A stretch of 64,000 nucleotides of DNA from Stomoxys calcitrans (taxonomy: Eukaryota; Arthropoda; Insecta; Diptera; Muscidae): contig NC_081553.1 in assembly GCF_963082655.1 (NCBI RefSeq), positions 15,776,643-15,840,642 of the forward strand. The letters run 5' to 3'. Below, piece by piece: positions 32,744-45,665 of this stretch (position 1 is the first letter of the stretch; each line of letters begins with the position of its first letter). Below the pieces are notes generated by a model. It was not told where the DNA came from, searched no databases, and saw only the letters and a program-made list of their open reading frames with translations. Position numbers and translations under genes: made by a program.

Positions 32744-33662
32744 TTTATACCCTCCTCCATAGGATGGGGGTATGCTAATTTCGTCATTCTGTTTGTAACA
32801 CCTCAAAATATGCGTCTGAGACCCCATAAAGTATATATATTCTTGATCGTCATGCCGTTTTAAGTCGATCTAGCCATGTCCATCCGTCTGTCTGTCGAAA
32901 GCACGCTAACATCCGAAGGAGTAAAGCTAGCCGCTTGAAATTGTGCACAAATACTTTTTATTAGTGTAGGTCGGTTGGGAATGTAAATGGGCCATTCGGT
33001 CCATGTTCTGATATAGCTGCCATATAAACCGATCTTGGGTATTGACTTCTTAAACCTCTAGAGGGCGCAATTCTCGTCCGATTTGACTGAATTTTTGCAC
33101 GTGGTCTTTTGGTGTCACTTCCAACAACCGTGCTAAGTATGGTTTAAATCGGTCCATTTTTTGATATAGCTGCCATATGAACTGATCTTGGGTTTTGACT
33201 TCTTGATCCTCTAGAGGCCGCAATTTTTATCCGATTTGGCTGAAATTTGGCACGAGGTGTTTTGTTATGGCTTCCAATAACTGTGCTAAGCATGGTGCAA
33301 ATCGGTACCTGATATAGCTGCTATATAAACCGATCTGGGATCTTGACTTCTTGAGCCTCTAGAGGGCGCAATTCTCATCCGATTTGGCAGAAATTTTGTA
33401 CAACGGCTTCTCTCATGACCGCAACTCTGCGCAATTCTTATCCAACTGAACTGAAATATTCCACAACAACGTCTACAATGTTTAGCATTCAATTCATTTA
33501 TGGTCCGAATCGGACTATAACTTGATATAGTTCCAATAGCATAACAGAACTTATTCAATATTCTTTGTTTGCCTAAAAAAGATACTGCGTAAAGAACTCG
33601 AGAAATGCGATCCATGGTGGAGGGATTCGGCCCGGCCCGGAACTTAGCACGCTTTTACTTGT
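32744..33662 (+). repeat. ~0.9-kb dispersed element, copy A
   Basis: It begins 'tataccctcctccatagga', contains 'ccatccgtctgtctgtcgaa', then diverged ~120-bp units ('gatatagctgccatataaac', 'ctctagagggcgcaattctc', 'atccgatttggctgaaattt'), and ends 'gcacgcttttacttgttt'. No protein is encoded. The class is unknown to me. Copy B (33999-35096) and copy C (59098-60256) are in the opposite orientation. Confidence 0.7.
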
Positions 33663-33998
33663 TTTCTTCAAGGTTGGTACACTGAAAAAATGTTTTCATG
33701 TTGTCAAATTCGAGCCAAACATTAGCAAACTTAATTTAAAGATGATCAATTATTCAACTCTTTAAGGAAACATCTCTTTTGTTGGAAGGATTAAGGGTTT
33801 TCTATTTTAAATGGGAGATTAATAAATCCTTAACTTTACGTCTTGTTGTTACGGTTGGTACTCTTTTCGGCTTTTCAAGTGAACAACTGTCAAAGTATAA
33901 GTTAAAAATATATGGGATATATAAATGCCTCTTTTAAGCTAATGGCTTATGAGGAGCGGTTAAAAACAGTTAATCCAAGTGTAATAAAGATGATTGAG

Positions 33999-35096
33999 TT
34001 AGTACAAGTTCGATCGGGTCGAATCTTATATACCCTCCACTATAGATCGCATTTGTCGAGTTCTTTTCCAATATCTCCTTTTAGGCAAACAAAGGAAAAT
34101 AATTGATTTAGTATTGGAGCTATATCAAGTTATAGTCCGATTCGGACCATAATTGAATTGAATTTTGGAGACCATAGTAAGAGTAAGAATTGATCTATTT
34201 AGGGGCTCAAGAAGTAAAATAGAAAGATCGGTTTATATGGGAGCTGTATCAGTCTAAAGATCGATTCGGACCATATTTTACAAGTATGGTGAAGATCATG
34301 GGAGAAGCCGTTGTACAATATTTCAGCCAAATCGGATAATAATTACGCCCTCTGGAGGCTTCAAGATATATCAGGTTAAGGATGGATTTCAATCATATCT
34401 TACACAGTTGTTAGAAGTCATAACAAAACAAACATAACATCACAACTTATAAAAAATTTCAGCCAAATCGGGTAGAATTGCGCCCTCTAGTGCCTCAAGA
34501 AGTCAAGATCGGTTTATATGGCAGTTATATCAGGTTATGGACCAATTTGGAGCATACTTAGCTCAGTTCTTGGAAGTCATATCGAAACACTTTGTGCAAA
34601 ATTTCAGCCATTTCAGGATAGGAATTGCGCCCTCTAGACGCTCAAGAAGTCAAGACCACAGATAGGTTTATATAACAGCTATATCAGGTTATGAACCGAT
34701 TTCAACCATACTCAGCACAGTTGTTGGAAGTCAAATAAACATCATGCTAAATTTGAGCCAAATCGGATAAGACTTGTGGCCTCTAGTGGCTCAAGAAGTC
34801 AAGATCCAAGATCGGTTTATATGGCAGCTATATCAAAACATGGACCGATATAGCCCATTTACAATTCCAACTGACCTAAACTAATAAGAAGTATTTGTGG
34901 AAAATTTCAAGCGGCTAGCTTAACTCCTTCAAAAGTTAGCTTGTTTTCGACTGACGGACGGACATGGCTAGATCGACTTAAAATGACATGACGATCTAGA
35001 ATATATATACTTTATGGGGTCATAGACGAATATTTCGAGGTGTTACAAAGAGAATGACGAAATTAGTATACCATCCACCATCCTATGGTAAAAGTA
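33999..35096 (-). repeat. ~1.1-kb dispersed element, copy B (inverted to copy A)
   Basis: The same family as 32744-33662 read on the other strand: it starts 'acaagttcgatcgggtcgaa' and ends 'agtataccatccaccatcct'. With copy A it forms an imperfect inverted pair separated by ~340 bp. The ~120-bp internal units are clear ('gatcggtttatatggcagct' recurs). Confidence 0.7.
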
Positions 35097-35359
35097 GAAG
35101 AGCTATATTTGCTAACAATTGTTAATTATTTAAAAGACAATGGAAAATTACTTTTTTTATAAAGATAGCCCAAGTTGAAAAACGTTTCGTCCACGCTTTT
35201 TGTGAATGTCAAATTTCTACAGCAAAAGAAAATATTTTCACACATATTTTCACTATTTTTTATATGTAGTTTCACTGTGAAAACTGAACTTAATACCCAG
35301 CTTTAGATAAAATTTCATGTGAAATTTTTCTTTAGAGAAAATTTCATTCATTTCGGATT

Positions 35360-35531
35360 ATAATTTAAATGCAAATTTCCCTATGAATATTCCATTAGGG
35401 CAAACTTTTCACATACATCACTGAGTTCTGTCCGATTCAAGTTTAAGCTCAATGATAAGGGACCTCCTTTTTTCCTTTCTCGCCAGGATTCGAACCCAAG
35501 CGTTCAGCGTCTGCACTAGGGTGGCCTCCAC
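35360..35531 (-). mobile_element. decayed tRNA-derived SINE
   Basis: On the minus strand the head reads GGAGGCCACCCTAGTGCAGA with a box B GGTTCGAATCC, then 'gaggtcccttatcattgagc' and 'aaacttgaatcgga' as in the SINE at 28550. The middle is deleted. Confidence 0.7.
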
Positions 35532-36629
35532 CATAATGGACAATATATAATTTAGTAAAATGTTTAACGCAATTAAAACAAGTATTACGAAGTTTTTTCT
35601 TCAAAGCAAAAATTTATGGCTTTAAAGAATTTTTATGATTTCGCATAGAGTCATTATTGACCACAGAAGATGTTGCTTAAGAGTGTTTTTGCGCGTAGGT
35701 TGTGGATTAATTTGGATCATATTTGAATAAAATTGGATTATATTTTTGGGCTATTGAATCCTTAAACCAAATAGCATCCCAACTGGAAACGAGTCTCAGG
35801 CTCAAGAAACAAAATACAGAGATCAAACTTTTAAAAGTCGGTTTTTACTATAAACGTTGTTAAGACTTTTTATTCACTATATTCTCATGGTCTGAGCAAA
35901 GTTTTGTTTTTGTCTGCGCACATATTTTAACTAAAATTTGCATAATAATCTGCGTCCCATATTTTGTAATCGCAAGGCAAGTGAGCATTGCAGATAAAAC
36001 TGCATTTTGTTAATCTTCATCGTCAGCCAACATGAAGACAACATTGTAAAAAATGACACGAAAGAAGACAAATGATGAGTTCTCAGAATGATTGATGTTT
36101 TGTTTTTTGGAGTTGTGGGGTATTTATTTGCTACTTTTCTCTTCCCCTTTGTCTTATGGCTACATATGGTTAATTTAAATTAATTTTAGTTTTGCCTGTC
36201 CAACTTTGTGTATAATGTCTTTTTTTCGTACCATAAACGTGTAGAGTTTATAAATTGTCATTTGAGTTGTTGTTTTGCTGAAAAATCTGTTTTATAAATT
36301 ATCTGATGTCAGCTATTGTGTTTGGCTGTTGTTGAAAAAAGAGGGTTCTATTTTCACATTGAAAAAAAAAAAATGGTTGTTAATTGAAATAAATATTAAG
36401 GAAATGATAAAACCTTCATATAAACCGAGCTCTCGATTTTCATTTCTATAGCCACTCAAATTCTCATTTGTCCGGTTTGTCTAAAATTTTGAAAGCAGAG
36501 TAATTGAGAATAATTTGTAGAATAATTGAGGCTAAAAACATCTGAAGAAAATGCGAATGCGACACAGGAAGTTTCATAATTTGATATTCGGTTTGACTTC
36601 TCCACATTTTCCTGTCAATGCTTTCTTTA
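35532..36629. other. non-coding stretch, nothing recognised
   Basis: AT-rich intergenic or intronic sequence without a supported gene, RNA or repeat boundary. Confidence 0.4.
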
Positions 36630-37755
36630 AACAAGTAAAACGCGTCAAGTTCGGCCGGACCGAACTTTGGATACCCAGCACCTCGAGTATGTAAACCACC
36701 TTTCGTCAAAATCCGGTGAAAAATGCATACCTTACGCCCAAATATCGGCGACATCGGACAAATGCGGCTTTTATGGACCCAAAACCTTAAATCGAGAGAT
36801 CGGTCTATATGAAAGCCATATGCAAATCTTGATCGATCTGGGCCAAATTGAAGAAGTATGTCGAAGGTCCCAACACAACTCACTGTCCCCAATTTTGGCG
36901 ACATCGGACAATAAATGCGCCTTTTATAGGCCCAAAACCATACATCGAGAGATCGGTCTATATGGCAGCTATATTCAAATCTGAAGTATGTCGATGGGCT
37001 TAACTTAACTCACTGTCCCAAGTTTCGGCGACATCGGACAATAAATGCGTCTTTTATGGGCCCAAAGTCTTAAATCGAGGGATCGGTCTATATAACAGCT
37101 ATATTCAAATCTGAACCGATCTGGGCTAAACTGAACAAGTATGTCGAAGGTCCTAACACAACTCACTGTCCCCAATTTTGGCGACATCGGACTATAAATG
37201 CTCCTTTTATAGGCCCAAAACCATACATAGAGAGATCGGTCTATATGTCGATGGTCTTAACTTAACTCACTGTCCAAAATTTCGGCGACATCGGACAATA
37301 AATGCGTCTTTTATGGGCCCAAAGTCTTAAATCGAGGGATCGGTTATATACCACCTATATCCAAATCTGAACCGATCTGGGCTAAACTGAAGAAGTATGT
37401 CGAACGTCCTAACACATCACACTGTCCCCAATTTTGGCGACATCGGCCAATAAATGCGCCTTTTATGGGCTCAAAACCTTACAACTAGAGATCGGTCCAT
37501 ATGGCAGCTATATCCAAATCTGGACCGATCCGGCCAAATTGAAAAAGGGTGTCGAAGGGCCTGACACAACACGCTGTCCTAAATTTTTGCAAAATCGGAC
37601 AATAAATCCGGGCCAAATTGGAGAATGATGTCGAAGGGCCTAACACAACTCACTGTCCCAAATTTCAGCAAAATCGGATAATAAATGTGGCTTTTATGGG
37701 CCTAAGACCCTAAATCGGCGGATCGGTCCACCATCCTTCAGTGGTGGGTATAAAA
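36630..37755 (-). repeat. dispersed element of the 'tatacccaccac' family
   Basis: About eight diverged ~125-bp units ('actcactgtccccaattttg', 'gacatcggacaataaatgcg', 'agagatcggtctatatggca') lie between 'caagttcggccggaccgaac' and a terminal 'ccaccatccttcagtggtgg'. The 53645-54385 element is the same family on the plus strand. The 146-codon frame inside is a repeat artefact. Confidence 0.7.
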
Positions 37756-38135
37756 AATTACACTGATTTTCAAGAAAAATCTTAATGTTGTCCATTCTAC
37801 TAAGGCAATAATTACTGTATTTCCCGTAACCCTAAAATAAAACCAGTTACAAAATTTGTCATCAATCGTTGTAGTCGTCGTCGTTATATTAAGAAATTAC
37901 ATTTCTGCTTTGTTTTACATATTCCAACACAAAATGAAAGTAAAAATCTTCCAAAATCTCTTAATTTACGATGGAATCGAAATGAAAAGATAAAGAAAAT
38001 TATGTATGTATAACTTTCCATTGTGATCATCACTCAATATGGTGGTTTTGTAGTGCTTGCCTTGGGTGGCCGACAACGATGAATGGTGAATAATTTTTAT
38101 CTTGGCGCTTAAATACCAAAAAATGTGGACATTTG

Positions 38136-38321
38136 TTAAAAAGCCATAAAAATTATGAACCGTTGAGCGAAGAGGACAAGGCCTGCCACATAAACTACCA
38201 CACAATTGAATGCACACGCATATTGCTGACATATGCTGTCGAGGGTATCTTTGACTTTTGCAATAAATGCGTGAAAAAGAAGTGTAGTGATGAACCCAAA
38301 GCAGACACACTTACATAAGTG
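38136..38321 (+). CDS. possible terminal exon or gene fragment, Cys-rich peptide
   Basis: An open frame ending TAA at 38319-38321 reads NYEPLSEEDKACHINYHTIE, then CTRILLTYAVEGIFDFCNKC and VKKKCSDEPKADTLT. Codon choice is less A/T-biased than the flanks. Four cysteines fall in pairs, and AATAAA follows within 40 bases (38355-38360). There is no in-frame ATG and the only upstream acceptor-like AG is weak. It could be the last exon of a split gene, a pseudogene fragment or chance. I do not recognise the peptide. Confidence 0.25.
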
Positions 38322-40277
38322 TCACTGCAAGTGACAGTTGTAAAAACATTCTCAATAAAATAAACAAATGCTTGTAATTTCATACATTTTATTAACATGC
38401 ATTTTGTTTTAAAACACACACACACATGAACACATGAAAACACACCCACACATATATCCTTCAAAGGTTGTTCGTACTTAATGTGTAGACACATGGTGGC
38501 GCTGTAATATTTGTCACTCTCGTAACATTTAAACCCACATATCATTAAATAGGAATATAAATATAAACATATGTAAATGCATATGTTACACAGACTGAAC
38601 CTTTCATTAATGCCGCATAGATTCCTTGCGATGATGCTCTCATATAATAAATCTCAATATTATAAATGATGTGAGAGAATAAGAAGGAGGTATAGTTTAC
38701 ACAAATCAAATAAAAGGAATTTTCTGTTTTTTGTGCTTGTTATGTTTTAGTTTTGAAAAGTTTTATTTTTATAAAATTTTACTTAAGATAGGTTTTTGCT
38801 TGATTTGTCAATTGAAATAATTCAAATTAATTAACTTGACTCTATGATGTAACAATCTAATTTCGATAAAAAAAAAATAAATTTAACAAACAGCAGATTT
38901 TGTTGTATAAATGGTAACGGAAAGTATACATTAAAATTCAATTAAAGTGGTTATTAAATCCTTTCTCTAATCAACTTTTTTACTGAATAATGAATAATTG
39001 ACAAAAAATAATGACCAAAAATTAATAAAATTTTCCTTACTTTCGATTTTTCGCCTGAAACAACTGCCAAAATGCACTATAAAAAAACTTTTGCAAAACG
39101 ACTACGAACTTTTTTCAAAAAAGTAGTACTAAGTTCTTTTTACGAAATGATATCAAAATGTTGCTAGAAACTTTGTTAAATTTCGTAGATTTTAAATGTA
39201 CATGCCTATTAAATTGCGGCGAAAAATGACAAGCCCCAGCCCAAAGCTTCCTCTCTGGCAAGATAAAATTCGGGTCGTCATTGAAGAAAAATCCGTCCCA
39301 CGCACAGTCCGTCGCTTTGAAATTAAAATTTTATCTGTAGAAAATACTTTAATTGAAAATTGTCTTTAAATGAAATATTTTGCTTGTTAGTCTGAAAAAC
39401 TTTTCCAAAGAATGTAAAATGAAAACTCGGAACTTGGAAACACAATTTTAAAACCTCGAATTGATCACCCGGATTAATTTACATTTTAAAATAATTATTT
39501 CAAATGAAACTATTTTGTTTTTTCCTTGGAATTGATACGGAGCTCATAGTTTATTATGATCGAAATCTATCGTGAATAGCAAGCAGCGTTGATTCTGGAA
39601 GAAATTTTTAGTTCTGTAGGCTTTGGCCATAGACTAGGACACGATGAAATATTTTTTAAAAAATTTTAAAATTTACTTTTTGAATTATTGATTTTCTCGA
39701 AAAAAAATATTTTTACAATGAAAATAACTTAATACTCACCTTAAGTAAGGAAATGAGTTAATTTAATAACACTATGAGAACAAGTTTTATTTATATTACA
39801 CTTACTGTTGTCGCTAGGTCATTTGACATATATTTTTCATATATTTCATTTACCGAGTAAAAATTAGTGGGCAAAGAAAGAAAAAAGTTAATAACTGCAA
39901 TAAGATAGAAATCTCTTCGTATTTTTTTTATTTCTACCACCCTTTCTTATGTTATCTACAATAAATTAGGAAAACTTTAGGACTTATAAAGACATGATCT
40001 TATACGGCAATAGTTGGATGCAGTTTTACCGGACATCTTTTCCATCAAAAACGGATTTTCGATCGAATTGAATAAAGTTCGGACGAGAAATTAGCGGCAT
40101 CATTTAAGCAGAACATAGATGGCCTGTCGTAACAATTGGTAAAAAATCTTTTTTTTTTTTTATAAATATTTAATAATTATAGTTGCTTAATTTTTTTCCA
40201 TTTGTTTGCGTAAAATGTAATGGAAATGAAAGTCATTTCAAACCGACACAAACAACAATGTGCTAGTTTGAGAGCTA

Positions 40278-40514
40278 TTGGGTTGCCCAAAAAGTAATTG
40301 CGGATTTTTCATATAGTCGGTGTTAACAAATTTTTTTCACAGCTTGTGACTCTGTAATTGCATTCTTTCTTCTGTCAGTTATCAGCTGTTACTTTTAGCT
40401 TGCTTTAGAAAAAGTGTTAAAAAAGTATATTTGATTAAAAGTTCATTCTAAGTTTTATTAAAAATGCATTTACTTTCTTTTAAAAAATCCGCAATTACTT
40501 TTTGGACAACCCAA
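40278..40514 (-). mobile_element. mariner-type MITE, copy 5
   Basis: 237 bp with TA at 40276-40277 and 40515-40516. It has the opposite orientation to the copy at 9997, with minor differences from the family. Confidence 0.9.
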
Positions 40515-41499
40515 TAATTAAAATGAGCTCAAAAGAAAAAAAATTATCAAAATACTGAATCAAATTCGCCAAAACTATCACTATAAAACTTAGATATTCG
40601 TATTTTGAAGGCTTTTAAAGATTATGATTTGCCTATAAATAGTGTGTTGGCAAGTGTGTACTTAATTCAGCTCTGAGCCGATGGGCCAGTTCCTGCATCT
40701 AGTAGCAACTACAATATTGAACAAACAATTTTGAGGTATATTCACCAATTTCACTGTAGCAGAAGAATTTTGGAAATTTTCGATTTCGTGGAAATATAAA
40801 ATCCTGGCTACGTCCCTGGACTAGACCACAATAAAATACGATTAAGACAAGTATTTATCTTGGATTCTAAAGATTAACAGAATCACGATCCACACTAAAA
40901 AAATCAACTACAAAAAGAAAGGTGTTACACAAGCTAGGCCCTAGGAACTCGGACAATATGTCAATCCGATCGCCATTTCTATTTGGGCTATTTGAGAGAA
41001 CAAGGAAAGCCATTGTATAGGTATGACTCAAAATATTGGCAAATATTTTCGTGCAGTTTGCAACTGGTTTTTTGACCCACTCAGAGTAATAGTCAAAGCA
41101 AAAGGTCTTAGCGAGCAAAAGTGAATGAATTCTAAAATGTAGATAACTTCCACACATTTTTGTCATTTTAAGCAATGCAAAATATTTTCATACAAAAAGT
41201 TGTGTTTGTTTGAATTGGCAACACCCAGTGTTATCAGTAAAAATATAACGATAAATCGGCTTAGTGCAAATTTTGTGGCGAAAACAAATTTAGAAAGATC
41301 AGGTGTTGTCATCAATTAATTTAAAATACATACCTTTTTCAATTCACCAATTGTATAAAATGGAGTTTAGACAATCTTTGATATTTTTTAACATTTTAAA
41401 CACCTCCGCTCTATACTCGTACATAGTAATATTCATCTTCGTAGGCGTCTGTCAAGTTAATTTCACCTGCTCTCTTCTCATAATGTCATAAGAGCATAC

Positions 41500-42406
41500 T
41501 CTTTTGCTATACCTTATAAATAATTGTTCTCTCTTTTCGTATATTTGCAGAGCGTCTCGCTGCTGATGTCACTCACTCATTCAGTCACTCACAGCTGTCA
41601 TGTTGTGCATGTAGTCATGACAAATATTTCACGTACAATTTTGCCAAATTTGTGTGTCAATTCTAAATTTGACATACAATAAATGATGCGATCATTAAAA
41701 GATCACCACTTCAAGATACTACAATACATATAATCAATTAAACAAAGACGAATAAGGCGCAGGCGAGCAAAAAAAAAAACAAAACAAAACCAAGAGTAGC
41801 AGTTACAAAGGCCCTGTATGCCATCATCGTTGGCAACGACATCTTAGAACAAATATCATTTGTTTGTGTGTGTGCGTGCGTGCGTGCGAAAAAACGCCTA
41901 CCGCCCGCGCTAATGTTTGCTTGGTTGTGCTGATCGAAGTAAACGACAGCGACGACGAGTTATCAATTAAACGTTTACGATGTTTAGTTAGCCTCAATTA
42001 TCTTTAATTGTTGGCATAATTTGTCAACATCGTGAAATTTAATTAAACGATTTTACCATCACCAACAATTGCCATTGCGAAGTCCAAGCGCAAGGGAAAA
42101 TCGCTGGCACCCCACGAGCCTAAACATCAGCATCATTGCCACCAGAGCCGAACAGTACTCTCACAGCAGCAAACACCCATGGAAAGTTTAAAAAAATAAT
42201 GAAAAAAGAAATAATTGCTCATTCAAGAGAATGACAATTGAAATGTCAACACGCGAGTGCATAAATGAATAAAACAAGCAATAGAAGAAAAAATAGCAAA
42301 GAAAAGCAATTTAAGAATTAGAAAAAAGCTATGAAATGTAAATCAGTTTCTCAGTGAAAGAAAATAGTTTAATATCATTTTTGTTTTGTTTTTAAACTAC
42401 ACAAAC
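41500..42406 (+). promoter_or_regulatory. likely upstream region / 5' leader of the 42407 gene
   Basis: An initiator-like 'attcagtcac' lies near 41579-41588, followed by a long leader with GTGCGTGCG runs, CAG-rich stretches and purine-rich sequence up to the start codon. Long leaders of this kind are common in fly neural genes. There is no direct evidence for the transcription start. Confidence 0.3.
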
Positions 42407-42878
42407 ATGGCAACCCTACATGACTTAACCTCAACCAGCATTTCCGCTCGCAGTGCATTGTCTTTGTATTGTAGGGCAAGCAAATCAAAGCAATTAAATC
42501 ATCATGAGCGACAGTCTTACCACTTTCCTTACTTTGGAGATCACCATCGAAGTCTTAAAAACTTCAATCATTTGGGCCTTCCTTGGAATTTACCTGTTTT
42601 ATTGGTACTTTCTTCGTTATGCGTGACGATGTCCCAAGGTGCTACATTACATCACAAAGAATACCGCAGTGCGGCTTTATTTGCCTTAAATAATTTTACC
42701 GATCTATATGATGCATCATCTTCGTCATCATCGTCTTTCTCATCGCCTTCATCTGCCATAAAGTCCATGGATTTAACAAGTGTCGAACAGAATGATGTGG
42801 ATGTACCGGATTTCAATTCGCCACGTTCATCATCGTCATCATCAAGAAATGAGCACATGGATACAAAACAAAATACAG
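42407..42878 (+). CDS. first coding exon of a secreted or membrane protein, unrecognised
   Basis: The ATG at 42407 has a good fly context (acaaacATGG) and opens a frame of 157 codons plus one base, ending at the donor AATACAG|gtaagt (42878/42879). An ATG 21 bases upstream is in a poorer context. Residues 1-57 are polar. Residues 58-79 (GLPWNLPVLLVLSSLCVTMS) are a hydrophobic core followed by a signal-peptidase-like QGA, so this is probably an internal signal sequence with an unusually long N-terminal extension. A Ser-rich segment follows (residues 104-147), with NFTD as a potential glycosylation site at 96. Later exons are not found in the window, so the first intron is probably over 20 kb. 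The family is unknown. Confidence 0.65.
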
Positions 42879-43019
42879 GTAAGTTAGGCTAAAAATTTAA
42901 CAAAGAAAAAATACTTTAAGTTTTCTAGGGAAGTGGTTATTTATGTTATTGGAGGCGAAAATATATTTGAAATAAATCGGGGAAGCTTTTTTTTAGGTTA
43001 GATGAGATTTTGCGACCTC

Positions 43020-43130
43020 TTTGCCCCGGTAGTCGAGTTGGTAGAATGCTCACATTACCAGTTTGGGGTTTGATTCCCATAAAAGGTCTGTTCTGCCGCT
43101 ACTATGGTATCACAGTTGACTAAAATTTAA
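43020..43130 (+). repeat. possible second tRNA-derived SINE type
   Basis: 'agtcgagttggtagaatgct' resembles a pol III box A, and 'ggtttgattcccat' (~43068) a box B. They are ~38 bp apart, and the sequence continues into non-tRNA DNA. Cloverleaf pairing is not preserved, so it is not called a tRNA gene. Confidence 0.4.
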
Positions 43131-43201
43131 GTTGGTAGCTTTTACTACATAACGCTATTGTAAAATTTACTTTTTCACTCAACGGTATTGGCATGATTTC
43201 A

Positions 43202-45632
43202 ATGTGTGTGAAGTTAAATTCCGAATTTAACTAGCAGAGACACAAACCGCTTTGTTAACAGAGTGCGAGAGAGAGTAACAGAAGTATTAACAGAGATCCA
43301 CTGAGGGGTTAGCAGAGCTCTGTAAATACTTAACAGAACCAAAAAACAAGAGAAATTAATTAAATATCTTACTTTTTATCAATTTTTGAAAATATTTGTA
43401 AAAAAAAAATAAAACCATAACAAAATTTGGAGTAAAATATCAATGCTTTGAATCAAAAAAACCAAATTAAAAATATCTATTACCGTAGTACTGAGAAAAA
43501 TGAAAAATTTATAAAAAAAATATTCTGGGCAGGATTATGACCAATGGTCCTGGAGGACATCTAAGAATTCTACAAGGTACTACCATACATCGTTGGAAAG
43601 GTCACGATGTGTGCTTTCCAAAACATGTCCTTATTCGAAAATCGAGCAGTTGGTTTTTTCAAATTCCTGTCTTTTTTAAAAAAATTCTGGAAAAAAATCT
43701 GGACAGGATTATGGCCAACGCTCCTGGAGAACATCTAAGAATTCTACAAGGTACTACCATACATCGTTGGAAAGGTGACGATGTGTGCTTTCCAAAACAT
43801 GTCCTTATTCGAAAATCGAGCAGTTGGTTTTTTCAAATTCCTGCCTTTTTTAAAAAAATTCTGGAAAAAATCTGGACAGGATTATGGCCAACGCTCCTGG
43901 AGAACATCTAAGAATTCTACAAGGTACTACCATACATCGTTGGAAAGGTAACGATGTGTGCTTTCCAAAACATGTTTTTATTCGAAAATCGAGCAGTTGG
44001 TTTTTTCAAATTCCTGTCTTTTTTAAAAAAATTCTGGAAAAAAAATCTGGACAGGATTATGACCAATGGTCCTGGAGGACATCTAAGAATTCTACAAGGT
44101 ACTACCATACATCGTTGGAAAGGTCACGATGTGTGCTTTCCAAAACATGTCCTTATTCGAAAATCGAGCAGTTGGTTTTTTCAAATTCCTGCCTTTTTTA
44201 AAAAAATTCTGGAAAAAAATCGGGACAGGATAATGGCCAATGCTCCTGGAGGACATCTAAGAATTCTACAAGGTACTACCATACATCGTTGGAAAGGTCA
44301 CGATGTGTGCTTTCCAAAACATGCCCTTATTCGAAAATCGAGCAGTTGATTTTTTCAAATTCCTGTCTTTTTTAAAAAAAAATCTGGGAAAAAAAAATCG
44401 GGACAGGATAATGGCCAATCCTCCTGGAGGACATCTAAGAATTCTACAAGGTACTACCATACATCGTTGGAAAGGTGACGATGTGTGCTTTCCGAAACAT
44501 GTCCTTATTCGAAAATCGAGCAGCTGGTTTTTTCAAATTCCTGTCTTTTTTAAAAAAATTTTGGGAAAAAATCGGGACAGGATAATGGCCAATGCTCCTG
44601 GAGGACATCTAAGAATTCTACAAGGTACTACCATACATCGTTGGAAAGGTCACGATGTGTGCTTTCCAAAACATGTCCCTATTCGAAAATCGAGCAGTTG
44701 GTTTTTTCAAATTCCTGTTTTTTTTAAAAAAATTCTGGAAAAAAATCGGGACAGGATAATGGCCAATGCTCCTGGAGGACATCTAAGAATTCTACAAGGT
44801 ACTACCATACATCGTTGGAAAGGTGACGATGTGTGCTTTCCAAAACATGCCCTTATTCAAAAATCGAGCAGTTGGTTTTTTCAAATTCCTGTCTTTTTTA
44901 AAAAATTCTGGAAAAAAATCGGGACAGGATAATGGCCAATGCTGCTGGAGGACATCTAAGAATTCTACAATGCACTACCATACATCGTTGGAAAGGTGAC
45001 GATGTGTGCTTTCCAAAACATGCCCTTATTCAAAAATCGAGCTGTTGGTTTTTTCAAATTCCTGTCTTTTTTAAAAAAATTCTGGAAAAAAATCGGGACA
45101 GGATAATGGCCAATGCTCCTGGAGGACATCTAAGAATTCTACAAGGTACTACCATACATCGTTGGAAAGGTGACGATGTGTGCTTTCCAAAACATGTCCT
45201 TATTCGAAAATCGAGCAGTTGGTTTTTTCAAATTCCTGTCTTTTTTAAAAAAATTTTGGGAAAAAATCGGGACAGGATAATGGCCAATGCTCCTGGAGGA
45301 CATCTAAGAATTCTACAAGGTACTACCATACATCGTTGGAAAGGTCACGATGTGTGCTTTCCAAAACATGTCCCTATTCGAAAATCGAGCAGTTGGTTTT
45401 TTCAAATTCCTGTCTTTTTTAAAAAAATTCTGGAAAAAAATCGGGACAGGATAATGGCCAATGCTCCTGGAGGACATCTAAGAATTCTACAAGGTACTAC
45501 CATACATCGTTGGAAAGGTGACGATGTGTGCTTTCCAAAACATGCCCTTATTCAAAAATCGAGCAGTTGGTTTTTTCAAATTCCTGTCTTTTTTAAAAAA
45601 TTCTGGAAAAAAATCGGGACAGGATAATGGCC
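43202..45632 (+). repeat. foldback left arm: 335-bp outer block plus twelve 174-bp units
   Basis: The outer block 43202-43536 carries 'aacagag' motifs. Unit starts (at ATG) are at 43537, 43711, 43884, 44059, 44233, 44411, 44585, 44759, 44932, 45106, 45280 and 45454, so spacing is 173-178 bases. A truncated unit begins at 45627. The four units from 44585 are repeated almost exactly from 45280, a higher-order period of 695 bases. Because 174 is divisible by three, frames stay open across several units; this is not taken as a gene. Confidence 0.93.
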
Positions 45633-45665
45633 TTGTAGAATTCTTAGATGTCCTCCAGGAGCATT

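Larger units (their letters stand above)
37756..41500. other. mostly unrecognised non-coding DNA (contains one MITE and one possible exon)
   Basis: Apart from the possible exon at 38136 and the MITE at 40278 I see no supported feature. 38407-38455 is CA-rich. 39233-39345 is a GC-richer island ('aagccccagcccaaagcttc') that may be a repeat remnant. Confidence 0.4.

Noticed and set aside
36464..37628. Frames of 60-146 codons on both strands
   Set aside because: They lie within ~125-bp repeat units, and the two strands and neighbouring frames show the same repeated peptide pieces.
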